A stretch of 64,000 nucleotides of DNA from Haematococcus lacustris (GCA_030144725.1 JASKMD010000019.1:1527989-1591988), one strand, 5' to 3'; counted from the stretch's first letter, positions 1-12,715 are shown. The notes: a model not told the origin generated them from the sequence alone. Numbers and translations are program-made.

Positions 1-201
1 AGCTCATCCAGCTGCATACACCACCTGAGCATCGCCATGGGTTTGCGGCTGATTTGCTACCCCTCCTGCTCCTAGGGCTATGAACACTGGCTATTGACAT
101 AGGCTGTAAGCACAGCTAGGCCAAGCTTGGGACTCAGACTGCCCTGACCATGCCCTGGCCGTGCTGGTATGGCAGGCAGGCAGGCCTGGGCGGTCGCCCA
201 C

Positions 202-467
202 CTGCTGTCAGGCTGGCCATGTCCCTCCTGCACGGCAACTCTTGGCTGGAGGAGCTGGGCAGCAGCTGCTGCCACTGCCAAGTGTCCTGCAGCCGACCAG
301 CGCGGTGGGCAAGCTCAGCTGCCAGGGCACGGCACAAGTGCGGCAGCCAGGCCAGGTCAGGGCAGTGGGTGCATCAGGGGCAGCCGCCTAGTGCAGCGCC
401 CAGGTCAGTGTCATATGTGCAGTAAGCAGGTAGGCAGCCACAACCTTGCATGCACTACACTAACCGC

Positions 468-518
<51 letters not shown>

Positions 519-1277
519 TTACGAATGCTGCATGGAGTGTCACATGCCAATGGCGCCTGACATGCCACCATGTTCGCTGCCATATGGATTAGAAATATGC
601 ATGTCTACTGATCCCTATTCATACCCCTATGCACCTGACGCCTACCAGGCCGCCTAAACGCTTACCCGGCCACATGATTGCCCAGCTATCCAGCTGCCCA
701 CCCGACTTCAAGTGCTCGTGCAGATGAAGCTCTGCCGCTTGCTCTCATGATGTGACCTCCCACCCGCCTGCCCGCCCACCCACCAGCCTACCCGCTTCGC
801 CCGCCTGCATGCCGTCATGCAGCTGAGGCCCCGCAGCCCCCACTGACCCTTCCCCGCCCCGCCCACCCTCACCGCATCAATGACCCACAAGTCGTTGAAG
901 AACGTGCGGCGGCGCTGCTTATGGTCCCCATCCATGCTGGACAACACATGCCCCCCAAACACAAACATGCGCGAGCCCACACACGCAGCTGCATGGAAGG
1001 CGCGAGGCGGGCAGGCCTGGCTGGTCTGCGGGCTGAACCATGCCCCATCCCCTGCAAGCACTGTGATGGTGTTGCAGGCCACGTGGCTTTCCTCTGGGGC
1101 TGCGGCAGAGTTTGGGGCGGACAGCACCCCTCCGAACACCACATGCAGCTCGGTGCCCCAAGCTGTATTGGCGGCTGGGATGACCACGCTGCTGTGCCCA
1201 AACCGCGACACTGCATGGCCTGGGGCGGAGGCAGAAGGGTCCAGTGCGGCTGGGCAGGGGCTCCATTCCATGCTCAC
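202..1277 (-). CDS. Kelch-repeat protein, partial (two internal exons)
   Basis: I place two exons, 873-1277 and 202-286. The first opens after a CAG acceptor and reads SMEWSPCP, GHAVSRFGHSSVV, LHVVFGG, then PPRAFHAAACVGSRMFVFGG and FNDLWVIDA, which are classic kelch blade signatures (R-GHS, FGG, ND-W-D). It stops at a GCG|GTGAG donor. The next exon starts after CTGCAG and continues in phase 0 with DTWQWQQL, so the splice rebuilds the standard blade ending 'LWVIDADTWQW'; it leaves at GCAG|GTGGGC. Kelch repeats form beta-propellers used for protein binding; the partner is unknown here. N-terminal exons to the right and C-terminal exons beyond the left edge are missing. The family is secure, the specific function is not. 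Confidence 0.8.
469..515. repeat. (CCAG)n microsatellite
   Basis: About twelve near-perfect copies of a 4-bp CCAG unit, inside the intron between the two kelch exons. Confidence 0.9.
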
Positions 1278-2243
1278 CTGTGCCAGCGCCGGTGCAGCAA
1301 GCGAGTGCTGCTGCTAAAGCTGGACATACAAAGAACGGGGTGACATGAATTGAAGACTGGGTCTTGGCTCCCAAGCCTGGAATGCACCTTGCAGCCCTGT
1401 TCACATGCCATGCCCTGATTTGCCGTGCTATCTGTTACAACATCCTGAGCCTTGCCTACAGCCTCGCTGCCCAGATTCAGCCTAGCCTAGCTGTGTCTAG
1501 CCTCGGCCTCACCCTTTGCTCTGCTAACTTGGAATGCTGATTGCTACCCCGCCTGCGGTGTGGCAAAGGCGATGGTCCGCAAGAGCCCCGGAAGCTCTGT
1601 TCGAGGAGCGCTGCGACAAGCCTTTAATCCTAGGCACGTGGGCGGATGCTAATTTGGGTCATTCCAATCACTTTCTGCACTAGTATGTCATGGATTAGTG
1701 TCCAGCATTCACTTCTTTCTCAAGAGAGCCCCATGCTGCCTCAAATTGTAGTGTTATCAGCATCGTTTGAGACAATTAAGGTTGCTGCGTCGATGCCCAG
1801 CAGCGGGCTCCTCAGTAGCGGTGATGAGATGCGTCTCAGCGGAGGCTTTGGCAGATCAGGATAAGTGTTAGCGGGCGCCCTGGCCGGTCCACGACCCCGT
1901 CACCGTGCAGCTGCCCCCAAGCACCCTGCATGCACCTTATTCATGCCTGGCAGCCTGTCATGCATTGCTGCTTCAACTTGCAGCACAAGCGCAGTAATAG
2001 GCATCATGACCACGCCCTGGCCAATGCAGGTTGCGCATCGCCAGGGGTGCTTTACAGCCGCCGTTTCTAGCCGGCATGGTTATGCCATGTGTATATACGA
2101 AAAGTTTGACAGGCACATCAATGATAGCCAGCGCGTAACCCACATCGCAGGTAGTAGCCTAGAGAAGCTAGTGTCGCATTCTATGTTTGTTTAAGTTAGA
2201 AACCTCATCGGGTCGGCTTTCGTCGCCCGATGCGACGCGCCTG
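1278..2243. other. Intergenic or kelch intron; nothing clear
   Basis: No frame here has family motifs or well-placed splice sites. It should hold upstream kelch exons or introns, and the divergent start region between the kelch gene and the UVR8 gene. I see no convincing promoter element. Confidence 0.4.
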
Positions 2244-5200
2244 ATGGAGGAACCCTACATCGTGTGCATAGCAGCAGGTGCCTCGCACTCCTTGGCGCTG
2301 ACCGGTGAGCGGCTAAGGACGTAACCCTGCATCGCAAAACCAGGCTTTCTGGATGCAATCCCCACCAATGTCAGCATGCGCGCCTCTGTGCCGTGATGGG
2401 CTTGTAGACTGCGGCATTGTCGCATCCTGGGGCAAGGGCGAAGATGGTCAGCTGGGCCATGGCAGCTCAGCCGAGGTGTCCAGCCCCCAAGCTGTGTCTT
2501 CCCTCCTGGGTAAAGACATATGCATTGTGCGCTGTGGGGCAGAGTATTCTCTGGCCGTGTCAAAAGCACACGAGGTCTGGAGCTGGGGCTGGTGAGTGCC
2601 CCTGCTGCTCCGATGCGCGCGCTGATTCTCAATCAGCAGCAGACAGATAGGCAGTAAAGAGTGAGGCAGATCCAAATTAGACACTGTATCTTGAAGTGGA
2701 GTACAGTCACCAGTGCCCTTGACCTCTTTGCATGTTGTAGGGGAGACTTTGGGCGACTGGGGCATGGGAACACCACGGACCAGTTCCTCCCCAAACCCAT
2801 CACTTTCTTCAGCGGCATGATAATCAAGGTGCTCCCATCACGGCATCCAGCAGGACCAGTTGGCAACGTTTCGCTAACATCATGGTCTTGTTTTCTCACT
2901 GTTCCGCATGGAGCAACAAGCTTTGCTTGCCATGCCTGCATTGTGCCTGAGCTTAGGAGGTAACGTGTGGGGACACCCACACCCTGGTGGTGACCGACAT
3001 GGGGGAGCTGTTCACATTCGGACGCAACCAGAATGGGCAGGTGGGCCATCACGAGCACAGCTCCTAGCCTTGCCGCTGTGTGTGGTGCTGGCAGCAGCAA
3101 GCCTACGTTTGAAAAGCTCGGAAGCAGTGTTTGCAAACCAGCCAAGCTGTTGAGGGTAGGTTGATGTATGTAGGGTGGTGCAGACGTGCAGCGGGTGCCC
3201 CTACCATGGTGTCCCTCCTTGCCGCTCCATGCAGCTGGGCCTGGGCCACACTGAGGACCAGCTGTCTCCTCAAAGGGTGGAGGCTTTGCAGGTACGCTCA
3301 ATGCAGAACTGGCCTGGTCACGTCTCCTGGTCAGCCATCAGCCCGCGGTGTTCAAACTGGCGGGGGCTAGGACACCTCATCTGGTTAAAGCATGACAAGC
3401 GGCACCAGCAGTAGCAGTAGCAGTAGCAGCAGCAATAGCAGCAGCAGGAGCGCTGAGGGTGTGCATGGCTGCCAGCGGCTGCTCAGCGCTGTTGGCCATG
3501 AGCCCCATGTCATCAGCTGGCAGTAGCAGGAGGGCGAGCAGAGACCTGGGCGGGGGTTGACACCAGTGACGCTGACCTGGGTCAGTGGCTGGGGCAAGGC
3601 TTGCTGTGCTTATGCCTCAGCAGTCAGCAAAGTCTCACTCTTCCATGACCCACTGTGAGTAGAGTGAGAGGGGTTGAGGGATACCCAGTCTGCTGTAGTC
3701 TTCTTCCTACAAGCCGCCACACGTTGCACCCAGCTCAGGTCGCCAGGCTTCATGCAACCCAGCCCTGTTATGCATGCTGCTGCCAACCACCTTAACCGCC
3801 CACAGGGACACTGCGTGGCCAGCGTGGCGGGCGGGGCAGAGCACAGCATCGCCGCCACTTCACAGGGCAAGGTCAGGAGCAACGCCCGGGAGCCCAGGGG
3901 CAGCAGCTAAGGCGCAAGGGTTAGGGTCAGGGTCAGGGTCAGGGTCAGGGTCAGGCGTCACGCAGAGTGCTCATGAGCTGGTCCATAAAGCCTGGGGACA
4001 AAGATAGAAGGAATGAATGGCTACGCCCTTGCCAAGGGGCGTGCATCAAGGGAGGAGGGGGAGGGGAGCAGGCCTGGGTGTGACCCTTTGCTGCCCTGTC
4101 ACCAGGAGCCTGGGGCTATAGGCAATGCTGGGCTGGTCTCAGCTACACATCAGCTTGCTTGTGCTGCTGGGTGTCTGCCCATTTGTGTTTCTGCGTGGGG
4201 CTGTTGAGCAGCATGACTGAAATGACTGGCATAAAATTCTATGGCCGGCATGACTGGCATGATATTCCAAGCATTCCAAGCATTCCAAGCGTGACTGGCA
4301 TGGAATTCTATGGCAGCTGGGACCCCTTAGTGAATGGTGCTGGTGGCGCTGCTTGCTCTGTTGCTGCTGCTCGCACTTGACAGGTGTTTGGCTGGGGGTG
4401 GGGCCGCTATGGCAACCTGGGCACGGGGCAGCTGGAAGACAAGTGGGTCGTGGCTGGGTGGCAGGGTGTCAGGGCAGGTGGGCAGGCAGGCCTGCGGGCG
4501 GGCGGGCGGGTGGCTGGGTCCCTGGCCACCCGCCTACACTGCAGCCCTGGGGTCAAGCCAGGAAGCAGCTTGAGGAGCAAACTAGGAGCAGCCTTAGGGG
4601 GCAGGCTGTGGACCCCCCAGAGAGCAGAACCCCAGCTGCAACTGACCAGCCAAGGGGTGTGTGGTGGGGTGTGGCCTGTTGCTGCTGCTGCCTCTGCCCA
4701 GCAGGTGCTGGACTGGAGGTAGGCTGGACCTTAGCCCTTCAGTATGACAGGGCAGCTGGGCTCTAGGGGAGAGACATGGTGCAGGGCAGGGCAGCACCCA
4801 GCCCATCACACCCATATTCCCTACCCTCTGTCTCCCCCTGGGTGGCTGCTGCTGTGCTCAGGCTGGTTCCCACACCCGCCATTGCTCTGGATGCTGTCCA
4901 CATCTCCAAGGTTAATTGTGGGTGGCGGCATAGCGTGGCAGTCAGCAACCATGGCGTGCTCTATGCCTTTGGCTGGGGAAAGTACGGGCAGCTGGGGCAT
5001 GGGGACAACACGTGAGTGGGCTGCCACCCACCCTGGAACCCCCGCTCCCCTGCCTCACCCATCACCTGCTGCTGCTGCTGCTGCTGCTACTGCTGGGAAG
5101 GGGCGGGGCGGGCCAGGGTCCCTGGGTGCAGAGGCCCTGCCTGTATCAGTTGCCTGCACCTCAGGCTTGTGCCAGCTAGGGTGTGGTGCTGTCCATGGCA

Positions 5201-7333
5201 CAAAGGGCAGGAAGGAGACGGATGGCTTGCTTAGAGTGACCAGTGCATGACATACAGTTGACATGCTGGCTCGGTGGTTCAAAGCAGTGTGACTTGATGG
5301 GTGGGTTACACTCCCCATCTGGCGGCTGGTCAGGGGCTACTTGTTCATACTCTCATTCAATCCCTGCAGGGACCAGCCTACAGCCACCCCGGTAGCGGCG
5401 CTGCAGGGCAAGGTGGTGGTGGAGGTAGTGGGCGGTTGGCGCCACACCCTGGCCACTGACAGCAGCGGCAGCCTGTGGGGCTGGGGCTGGAACAAGGTGA
5501 GCTGGTCCCCTCTGCCTGCCTCCTCTGCCGGCATGCGCTGCCAGCCAGTCAGCCAGCCAGTTGCACACCTATGTCCTGGCAGCAGCAGGGCCAGCAGCGG
5601 TGCTCAAAGTACTAAGCACCCTCATCCTCTGTCCCCCGTTCACATCAACCAGCCAGGTGTTGGTTTGCTTGGCTGAACCAGCAGCCATTGCTTCTGCCTT
5701 CTACAAGCAGCAGCTGTGCAATGATCACAGCTGTCCTGGTGATGCTGATGTATAGTACAGTGTCGGAGGGCCAGCTGCCTTAAGACTTGAGACCTGGCCC
5801 AGGTTTCCAATAGTGCGCATGACCATGTAGGGGTGTGCATGCACCACACTTGAACGACATGCATCCATGTCACCCATCCAAGTGTGACCGTGTGACCGCA
5901 GTTTGGCCAGCTGGGGCTAGGGGACACAGTGGACCGCAACACCCCCTGCCTGGTGGCCAGCCTGGATGGCAGCGGCATCAGCCTGCTGGCCTCTGGCTGG
6001 CGCCATTCCCTGGCTGTCACACAGGCCGGGGCGGTGTATAGCTGGGGCCGCGGCGTGAACGGTCAGCTGGGTCTGCGCGAGGAGGAGGACAGGTGAGGGG
6101 CCCACGGCACCCGGCCAGGAGACTAACTCCGTGAGGGCCACACGGGCAGCCCAGTCAGAGAGGCACGGGTGGCCCAGCGTGCCGTCCCCTTCTTCATTGT
6201 TGCATCACTCTCTGGCCCTGGGGTCACACCACCTGGCTATCCTTCTGGTTTGATGCTGCACAGGCTGTTTCTCGCTGTTGCTGCTGGCATGGCATGGCAG
6301 CTGCATGGCATTGCATGGCACCTGGCTTATGCTGGCTGATGGGACTCCAGGTGGCGGCCCTCTGTTGAGGCCATGCTCGGTCACAGCCGCTCACAATGAT
6401 GTCACTCAACATTGACTACTTGCTGCTGCTGCTGCTGCCTATGCTGGCAGGGGCTCAGCAGTGGGGCCAAGGGCTTGGCATAACATTGCATCGTGTGCTC
6501 TCAATAATTTTGAACACGTACCACATGCTTGCCTGCGCTTCTAGCCTTTCATATGTCTAGTGTGCTGCTTCAGGGTCCTGTGTGGGCTTGCCCTTGAACT
6601 CTAGAAACCCTAGGTTCCTTGGCAACCCTCTTGTGTCTGCTGCACACCTGACGTGGTGTGCAGCTCCTGGGCACCGCTTCCCAATGAGCTGTCCTGGTCA
6701 ACGCCCACCCTCCCCTCCCCACTCCCGTCGCCTCTCACCCCTTGTTGAGCCACTTGTCCCCTCCCCCTCCCTCGCCTGCCTCCGGCTGTGTGACTCTCCC
6801 GCCTGGGCTGCCTGCCTGGCCACCCTCCCCGTTGTTGCAGGTACCAGCCCACCCTGCTGCCCAGCCTGAGCCGGGGCCAGCTGCGCCGGGAACAGCTGCT
6901 GGCCACTGCCCAGCTACGCTGCCACTCCATGGAGCTGGCCGACCGCTACGCAGTGGTGCCAGGAGCAGATGGCCAGCCACACATCTGCTCCGACTCAGGA
7001 TTCCTGCCCCGGCCCTTGCCGCCCAATGTCCTTCCCAGCATGCTGGCCGATGAGCAGGGCATAGAGGAGCGCGGCAGCGGCGGTGTGATCTCCGGGTTAG
7101 AGGACACTGCAGTGCCTGAGGTGCCGGAGCTGAGTGCAGCAGAGACAGTGGCAGAGGAGTCCATGGGGTTGGGGCGGAACCTGCAGGGGGGGTTGGGGCA
7201 GGGGCAGGGGCAGGGGCGGCTGGGGTGGCAGGGGCACCCAGGGCAGGTGTGGGGGGAGGGGCGGCAGGGAGTGCCTGGCAAGAAGGCACGCCTTGTGGAG
7301 GGGGCTGCGTCGGCCTCCCACGTACCCTCGTGA
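2244..7333 (+). CDS. UVR8: UVR8 UV-B photoreceptor, complete gene, 11 exons
   Basis: Exons: 2244-2304, 2408-2591, 2741-2828, 2957-3040, 3235-3291, 3806-3871, 4384-4442, 4862-5011, 5370-5496, 5902-6092, 6841-7333. All junctions are GT-AG, phases close exactly, and the total is 1560 nt (519 aa). The protein is a seven-bladed RCC1 propeller: [71 protein letters not shown] and others. Three GWRH motifs put Trp at residues 221, 273 and 325, spaced 52 apart like the UV-sensing Trp233/285/337 of plant UVR8. The C-terminus has DRYAVVP (VP at 395-396), the motif plants use to bind COP1. Known biology: the UVR8 dimer monomerises under UV-B and signals through COP1 in nucleus and cytosol. Unlike plant UVR8, a long Gly/Gln-rich tail follows the VP motif. 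The ATG at 2244 is chosen because the upstream ATG at 2230 stops after four codons. Confidence 0.95.
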
Positions 7334-7351
7334 GCCCCTTAACACCCCGGC

Positions 7352-7356
7352 TGTAA
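7352..7356 (+). terminator. Possible poly(A) signal TGTAA for UVR8
   Basis: TGTAA is the usual green-algal polyadenylation motif. This one lies only 19 nt after the stop codon, which is close, so the real site may be further on. Confidence 0.3.
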
Positions 7357-8173
7357 GTCAGCCGGCCCAAGCATATCGTCGGTCTGTGCCGGTCCGGGGA
7401 TGTGATGTCACACCCCTGCTTCACACTGCTGCTCACTCGCAGCATGTGCACCTCACTCATGAAAGACACACCGCATGGCCGCACCACGTGCAATGTGAAC
7501 GGCGTGCCACACAGCTGCCTGCAGCCCCTGCGAACGAGTAGCGCTAGCAAGGTACTAGGGGCACTGCTAGCAAGGCACCACTCCCAAGGACTGGCTACGT
7601 TGTCCCGCATGCCCTTTGTGTCTGCCCTCAGCCCACTCAGCACTGTGACTGCACACAGCTTCCCCATGCTGAGCCTTCCGCACATAGCTTGCCACCGCCA
7701 TCCCTCATTGTTCTAGCAACTCCAAACTGCAGCAGCCCTAGTGGTCCTAGCGCTATCAGATTACAGCCGTAGGGCTCTGCACCTGGCCCCTGCCTGCACC
7801 AACTGCCAACCACCCACCCTTATCTTGTGGGCAGCCGCCATCACGGGGGGAACCCATGCCGGCCATCTGCCTGCCAGGAACGTCCCCTGCCATGCTCCTC
7901 TGCCTAGCCCTGTCGGATGTGCAGCCAACAGTTGGCTGGCTGCCGTAGTGGGAGTTCAGCGAGTGATTTGTGTGAGGGTCATTCGTTGGTTGGTTGCTTG
8001 GTTTGGAGTGGGTGTTGCTTGTACTGCCTGGGTTGCAAAAGCCATCAGCTGTCTCCCTGGCTGCTTGGCTGCAGTGGGGTGCTGATGTTGTGAATGTTTG
8101 ACAGTGAGTGAAAGTCTGACAGTGGTCTGTTTGAAAGTATGACAAAAGTCTAGCAGCATCATCTATCTAGCCA
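7357..8173. other. Intergenic; no gene seen
   Basis: Likely UVR8 3' UTR plus spacer. The open frames have no recognisable motifs. The right part (about 8100-8170) has repeated GACAGTG and GAAAGT-type words that may be outer sequence of the foldback element next door. Confidence 0.4.
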
Positions 8174-8175
8174 TT

Positions 8176-8466
8176 TGGTCTCTGAAAGTGAGCTCTGACG
8201 TTTTGACAAAGTGGTCCCACAAATAGATTGTGTAATGGACATCACTTCCGCCCCACTCCCGTTGCCGGCACTCCGGTTAGATGGCGGCCTGATGAACCCC
8301 CACGCACGGCCACTCCGCCTGGATGTTGTTGTTGAATCCCCGTGATGTCCCCGAAAAAGAAACGCAAGCGCCCATTACACAATTTACTTGCAAGACAGTC
8401 CATTACACAATTCACTTGTGGGACCACTTTGTCAGAACGTCAGAGATCACTATCAAAGACCACTGT
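8176..8466. repeat. Foldback (MITE-like) element with about 60-bp inverted ends
   Basis: The left arm (8176-8240) contains CTCTGACG, TTGACAAAGTGGTCCCACAA and TTGTGTAATGGAC. The right arm (8399-8466) carries the same words in reverse complement and order: GTCCATTACACAA, TTGTGGGACCACTTTGTC, CGTCAGAG. A further partial inner copy of the TTACACAATTTACTTG motif sits at 8373-8390. The roughly 160-bp centre has no coding content. No clear target duplication was found. Confidence 0.75.
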
Positions 8467-9731
8467 TGAGTTTGAAGATAATGTCACAAGCTTCACAAGC
8501 CTGAAAAATGTTTAAAAAGGTGTTGACGGCTCCTGCAAATGTGAATGCAGCTCCTATATCACGTTGCTAGCCCTCTGGGGGCTTGCAGACACTCGTGCGT
8601 TGAGTAAGCACAGCATGGAAGGGTGCACTAACACCAGTGGTCGCAATGATTACAAATGCTTGAGACATCTGCATTGGCAGTTTTGTGTACATGCACCAGA
8701 CAATGAATACTGACATGGCTTGGTCCTCGCAAGTCAATTGCAGGGGCGCTAGTGGCAGCAGGCAGCAGGCATCTGTTGAGAAGGTGCAAGGCTTGAAAGC
8801 TGGGCGGCTGGCAGGAAGTGAGTGCAAGGGGAGCAAGAGGTGCAGACCTAGTGCACAAAGACATGCTGGTGGGGATGACCTTCCCTTAGGGTACCTTTTC
8901 TTTTCATGCGCTGTCTCAGGTGTCCTTACTTGACCTGCCCCGCTCTGCTGACCATGCTTCTACCAACTGAATGTAGGGCCAGGCCATGCCACTAGCCTTC
9001 AAGCCTGTGCCAAGGTATCAGACCAGATGATGTAGCCATGCACCTGCCGTGGCCCATCAAAATGGACTAGGTGGGCAGGTGAGCATAACCATGGGGACAG
9101 GGGCGGCCAGCAACACGACACTGGCCAACACCCAGCACACTTATTGCCTGTCAGCACTGAACACTGCTTGCTTCCGCGCCCAGCTCAGCTCCTGAACCCG
9201 TCACGGACTCCCTGGTGGAGGCTTGCTGGCCTCATACACCTGCCAGGCAGGGAGGTAGGCAAGCGCAGCGCCTGATGTCCAGCAGATGGTCACTAAAGGG
9301 GTCTACTCTACGTCACTCAGCTGCATGCCTGGCTGTGTTGGCAGCCAGGTGGCTGCAGCGGCCAGGTGGCTGCAAGTGGCTGCAGGTGGCTGCACTGGCC
9401 AGGAGGCTGCATGACTGGCTGTGTTGGCAGCCAGGTGGCTGCAGTGAGTGTCGTTCAGGTCGCCCGCCCTGAGACTCTGAAGCGCTGGGTCAAGGGCTGG
9501 GTGAGGTTAGGTTCGCTGTAGTGATGTGTGTGGCATGCACTAGGGGACTGTCAGCTGTGAGGTACCAGCTCAGCTCCCGCCCATGCCCATTGCTGCTGCC
9601 TGTGCACACATAGCCTGCTGTCACGGCGGTGGCTGCTGTATTGGCAGAGCGTCATAGGACCCCGACACACAACGTGCTCCTGGACACATTGTTGGACAGC
9701 TGATCCTGACAGGAGACGCGCTTGCACCCAC
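8467..9731. other. Spacer or introns; no gene supported
   Basis: Contains imperfect repeats of GCCAGGTGGCTGCA around 9340-9440. Minus-strand frames near 8570-8840 could hide a terminal exon of the gene at 9.7-10.7 kb, but no splice pair convinces me. Confidence 0.35.
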
Positions 9732-10743
9732 CTGCTGCACATCCGTGCCCAAGCTTTTGTATGCTTCTGCCAGTTGCTGGGCAGCTGCTCGCTTCTGGAT
9801 CACCACCTGCCTCAGCTGGTCTCTACAGGCCACTGCCTGAAGGCACACAATGGTGGGCGCAGCAATTATTTCCATATTTCCTGCTAACAGATAAAGATAC
9901 AACACAGGTACAAGTATACACAGGTACAGGTACAGGTAAACACACTTACAGGTACATCCATACTCCCCAAGAAGCTGCATCAGAATAGTTGCTAATTTAA
10001 CACAAGTGGGTGTCACATGACGGTGTTAGCTTTAACTTGGCAAGGCACAGGGTGGGAAATGTTGCAGCCCAATGCAGATCAGTTGCTGCTCAGCGGCTAG
10101 AAGCTGGGGCATTATGATGTGAGGCAAAGGCGTTCAGGTCTCGTCTGCACCCCATCGCAGTGTTGTTTATGGCCCATTGGCCCCTAGGCAGCGGTGCTCT
10201 CGTTCATGCAAGCCACACGGGTGGTGCGTGGACAAGCTCACATGGTGGTTGGGCAAGTGCCGCAGAGCTCTGGCACTGAGCTGCTGCTGTTGGCATTCTG
10301 GGTGCAGGCAGTGGGCTGCACTTGCATACCTGGGTCAGGGCTGCTTGCAGGTGCGCTGCCTCCTGCCCCATGGCTTGCATGCGTGCAGCAGTCTCTGCTC
10401 CTTGCACCGCTGCGGCTATGTCGACAGATCTGCGACATGAAGACAGGGGCGGCAACAGGTGAGCTGCCTGCTGACTAAGTGTGAAAACAGTGCAAGGCAT
10501 GTCAACAAGCACTGAAGTGTCTCACCCTGACTGCTCTGTTGCATTAATTGGCTGGGTTGCAGCACACATCTGATCCAGGGCTGCAAGTTTCTCATCCATG
10601 CCATACTCTCGGCAAATGTCTCCAAACTCTTCCTGCAACATCAGGACGCTTCTTCTGTCTGGCACTGAGTCCAAGACTATCAGTGCAACAGCTTCATACC
10701 AAGGAGTGAGAGCGGATATGACTGAGGACTTGCAAGTATAAGT
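9732..10743 (-). CDS. Unrecognised helical/coiled-coil protein, partial
   Basis: Three exons join in phase: 10526-10743 (PWYEAVALIVLDSV, RRSVLMLQEEFGDICREYG, DEKLAALDQM), 10330-10429 (IAAAVQGAETAARMQAMGQE, AHLQAALTQ) and 9732-9836 (CRDQLRQVVIQKRAAAQQLA, EAYKSLG). Boundaries are GT-AG, and the split Gly codon GG|A between the first two is rebuilt exactly. The composition is strongly helical and rich in Ala, Gln and Glu. I do not recognise the family. Upstream exons probably lie at 10745-10990: one frame reads GVHFPGLPVPVVAALLDLYL but overlaps the start of the first exon in another frame, so that boundary is unsettled. The downstream end is not found. Confidence 0.5.
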
Positions 10744-10989
10744 CTAACAGAGCGGCCACTACAGGCACAGGAAGCCCAGGGAAGTGGACGCCCAATTCCT
10801 GAAAACCAGTGGACACATAGCGAGTTCCCAGTGACTCGACTGCCACATGCCACATGGGACAAGGCTTGGCATGAGGGGCCTGCTCACCTGCAAGCTTGGC
10901 GTCCTGAGCCCGTAGTTGAGGCAACGCGTGAAGGAGCTGAACAGCATGTCATGTCGAGATGTGGGCAAGGAGTCGCTTGCGACAAGCAT

Positions 10990-11637
10990 TCCTGCGTTCG
11001 CTCCACTAGCGGTCGCGAAGAACCTTCAGCGCGGAGGTGGTTCTGTGCCGCAAGCAGGTCAGCTGTTCAATCGTGTGTTTGAAAACCAATGACGAGCACA
11101 CGATCAGCAGGCCCGCAGCCTTCTATAGTGTGCAGGCTTGGCAGCACGCATTGCGCACTAGTCATAGTGATAGCTGCGCAGCTGCCGCAATATTTTCAGA
11201 ACTTGCAACCTGTTGGAAGTGGCTGGTCTGGTGCTGGTCTAGTGCTGGTCGAACTGCCTAGAGCCGCAGACACAGCAAGTAAGGTGAGCTGGGAGGGCAG
11301 CGCAGCAGATACTGGCCTCCCACAGCTCACACCAGCAGTAACACAGCTGTCATGGAGAGGTGCAGCAGTTGGGTCGCAGGCGCATGTGGTTCTACTGTGA
11401 TAGTAGGTGCAGTAGGAGCTCAAGCCCAGGAGCTTAAGATGCAGTGGCCTAAGGCCACGATGGCAAGGCCAGGAAAAAGGACAGGTGAGGGGTGTAACAG
11501 GTGCACAGGGCACCCCTTGCTGCCAGGTAGGCTGGGTTTCCGTACCCAGTGGGGCACCTACAAAGTCAATGCATGACTACATGCCAAACAGGGGCAAGGC
11601 AATAACGGCCAAGTGACCAGTGCCTTTCACAATTCTA
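10990..11637. other. No gene supported
   Basis: Could include the 5' end of the minus-strand helical gene. No motif-bearing exon was found. Confidence 0.3.
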
Positions 11638-12715
11638 AGGGTGGTGCTTGGCATTGCTTGCAGGAGAGGGGCAGTTGCATAGCAAGCTTTGCTGTCAGCA
11701 TTTGGGGCCCTCACCCTCATGGAGCCAGCAAATGTGAGTTGCACTCATTCAGTGTTTGCATTGTACCCATGGGGTAGATGCCCAGTGTAGATATAATTGA
11801 AGGGCTTCACATTGTGCACAGTGACTGACATGGGTTCCTAGCTCATGGCATACAGCTTGGCATCGTACTGTCACATGGCCATATCCTTTGCGCCTGTCTG
11901 TTGTATTGTATGGGTCACAAGCCCTGCTTTTGGTGGCTGGCCAGAAAGTAGGCTAGGGCTAGGGTCAGGCCAAGTCTGCGCTCAGGTGTGCGCATGCAGC
12001 TCATGGACAGGGGAGGTAAGTCTGAGTGCATCAGCTGCAATAAGTTGTGTTCATGGGGCTATAGCTCAGTTGGTAGAGCGCTTGCTTCGCATGCTAGAGG
12101 TCTGGGGTTCGACTCCCTATGGCTCCATGGATTTTTAGACGTCCAGTCTATATCATACGTTGTACATAGTTGCAGATGGCGTTATGCACATTGTTGCCTA
12201 GCAGTGTACAAGCGTGTAGTGCTCGTGATTGGTTGTTTCGATTCGTGTAGGCGTCAGTGGCGTGCTCACTCGTGGCGTGCTCACTCGTGGCCAGTGAGGT
12301 GCATGGGTGATACAACCCCAGCCAAGACATTCACTGCCAAGGGCAGCACATGGTTTGCTAGCTGATGGTGCAGCACCACAACCACGCATGGTCAGTCCTT
12401 TTCCGTCCTGGGACAGGTATACAAGTTGCAGCAAAGGCAGTTCTATATAAGCAGACGCCACAGCTGCTTTTGCTAAACATGGTGCACCACTCACCAAAGG
12501 CATGTGTTCCAGCTCCAAACCAGTAAAGTAGTACCCTGGTGTAGTGCATACATAGGGTAGCATGTGTGCAATCCTAGCTTGCTTGCCGAGCCTTGCCTAG
12601 AGCACATAGCTCGCTTGCTTACGCTGGCATGGTGGCAATGGTGGTGTTCATGTGAACCTTGACGTAGCCTGCTTACCTTGCTGCCTTGCTTTACGAAAGC
12701 ATGTATGGCGCTGAC
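11638..12715 (+). repeat. Segmental duplication, copy 1
   Basis: About 1.08 kb that matches 20087-21152 with scattered substitutions and small indels, for example TCACCCTCATGGAGCCAGCA against TTGCCCTCATGGAGCCAGCA, the whole tRNA-Ala and both its flanks, and GTGCATGGGTGATACAACCC. Similarity fades at both edges, suggesting an old duplication. Confidence 0.85.
12055..12127 (+). tRNA. tRNA-Ala (anticodon CGC)
   Basis: A 73-nt cloverleaf. The acceptor GGGGCTA pairs with TGGCTCC (two G-U pairs) and the discriminator is A. The D arm is GCTC-AGTTGGTA-GAGC, the anticodon loop TTCGCAT gives CGC, and the T arm is TGGGG-TTCGACT-CCCTA. The B box matches GGTTCGANTCC exactly. The anticodon stem has one T-T mismatch in its middle pair. 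No intron and no encoded CCA. Confidence 0.92.
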
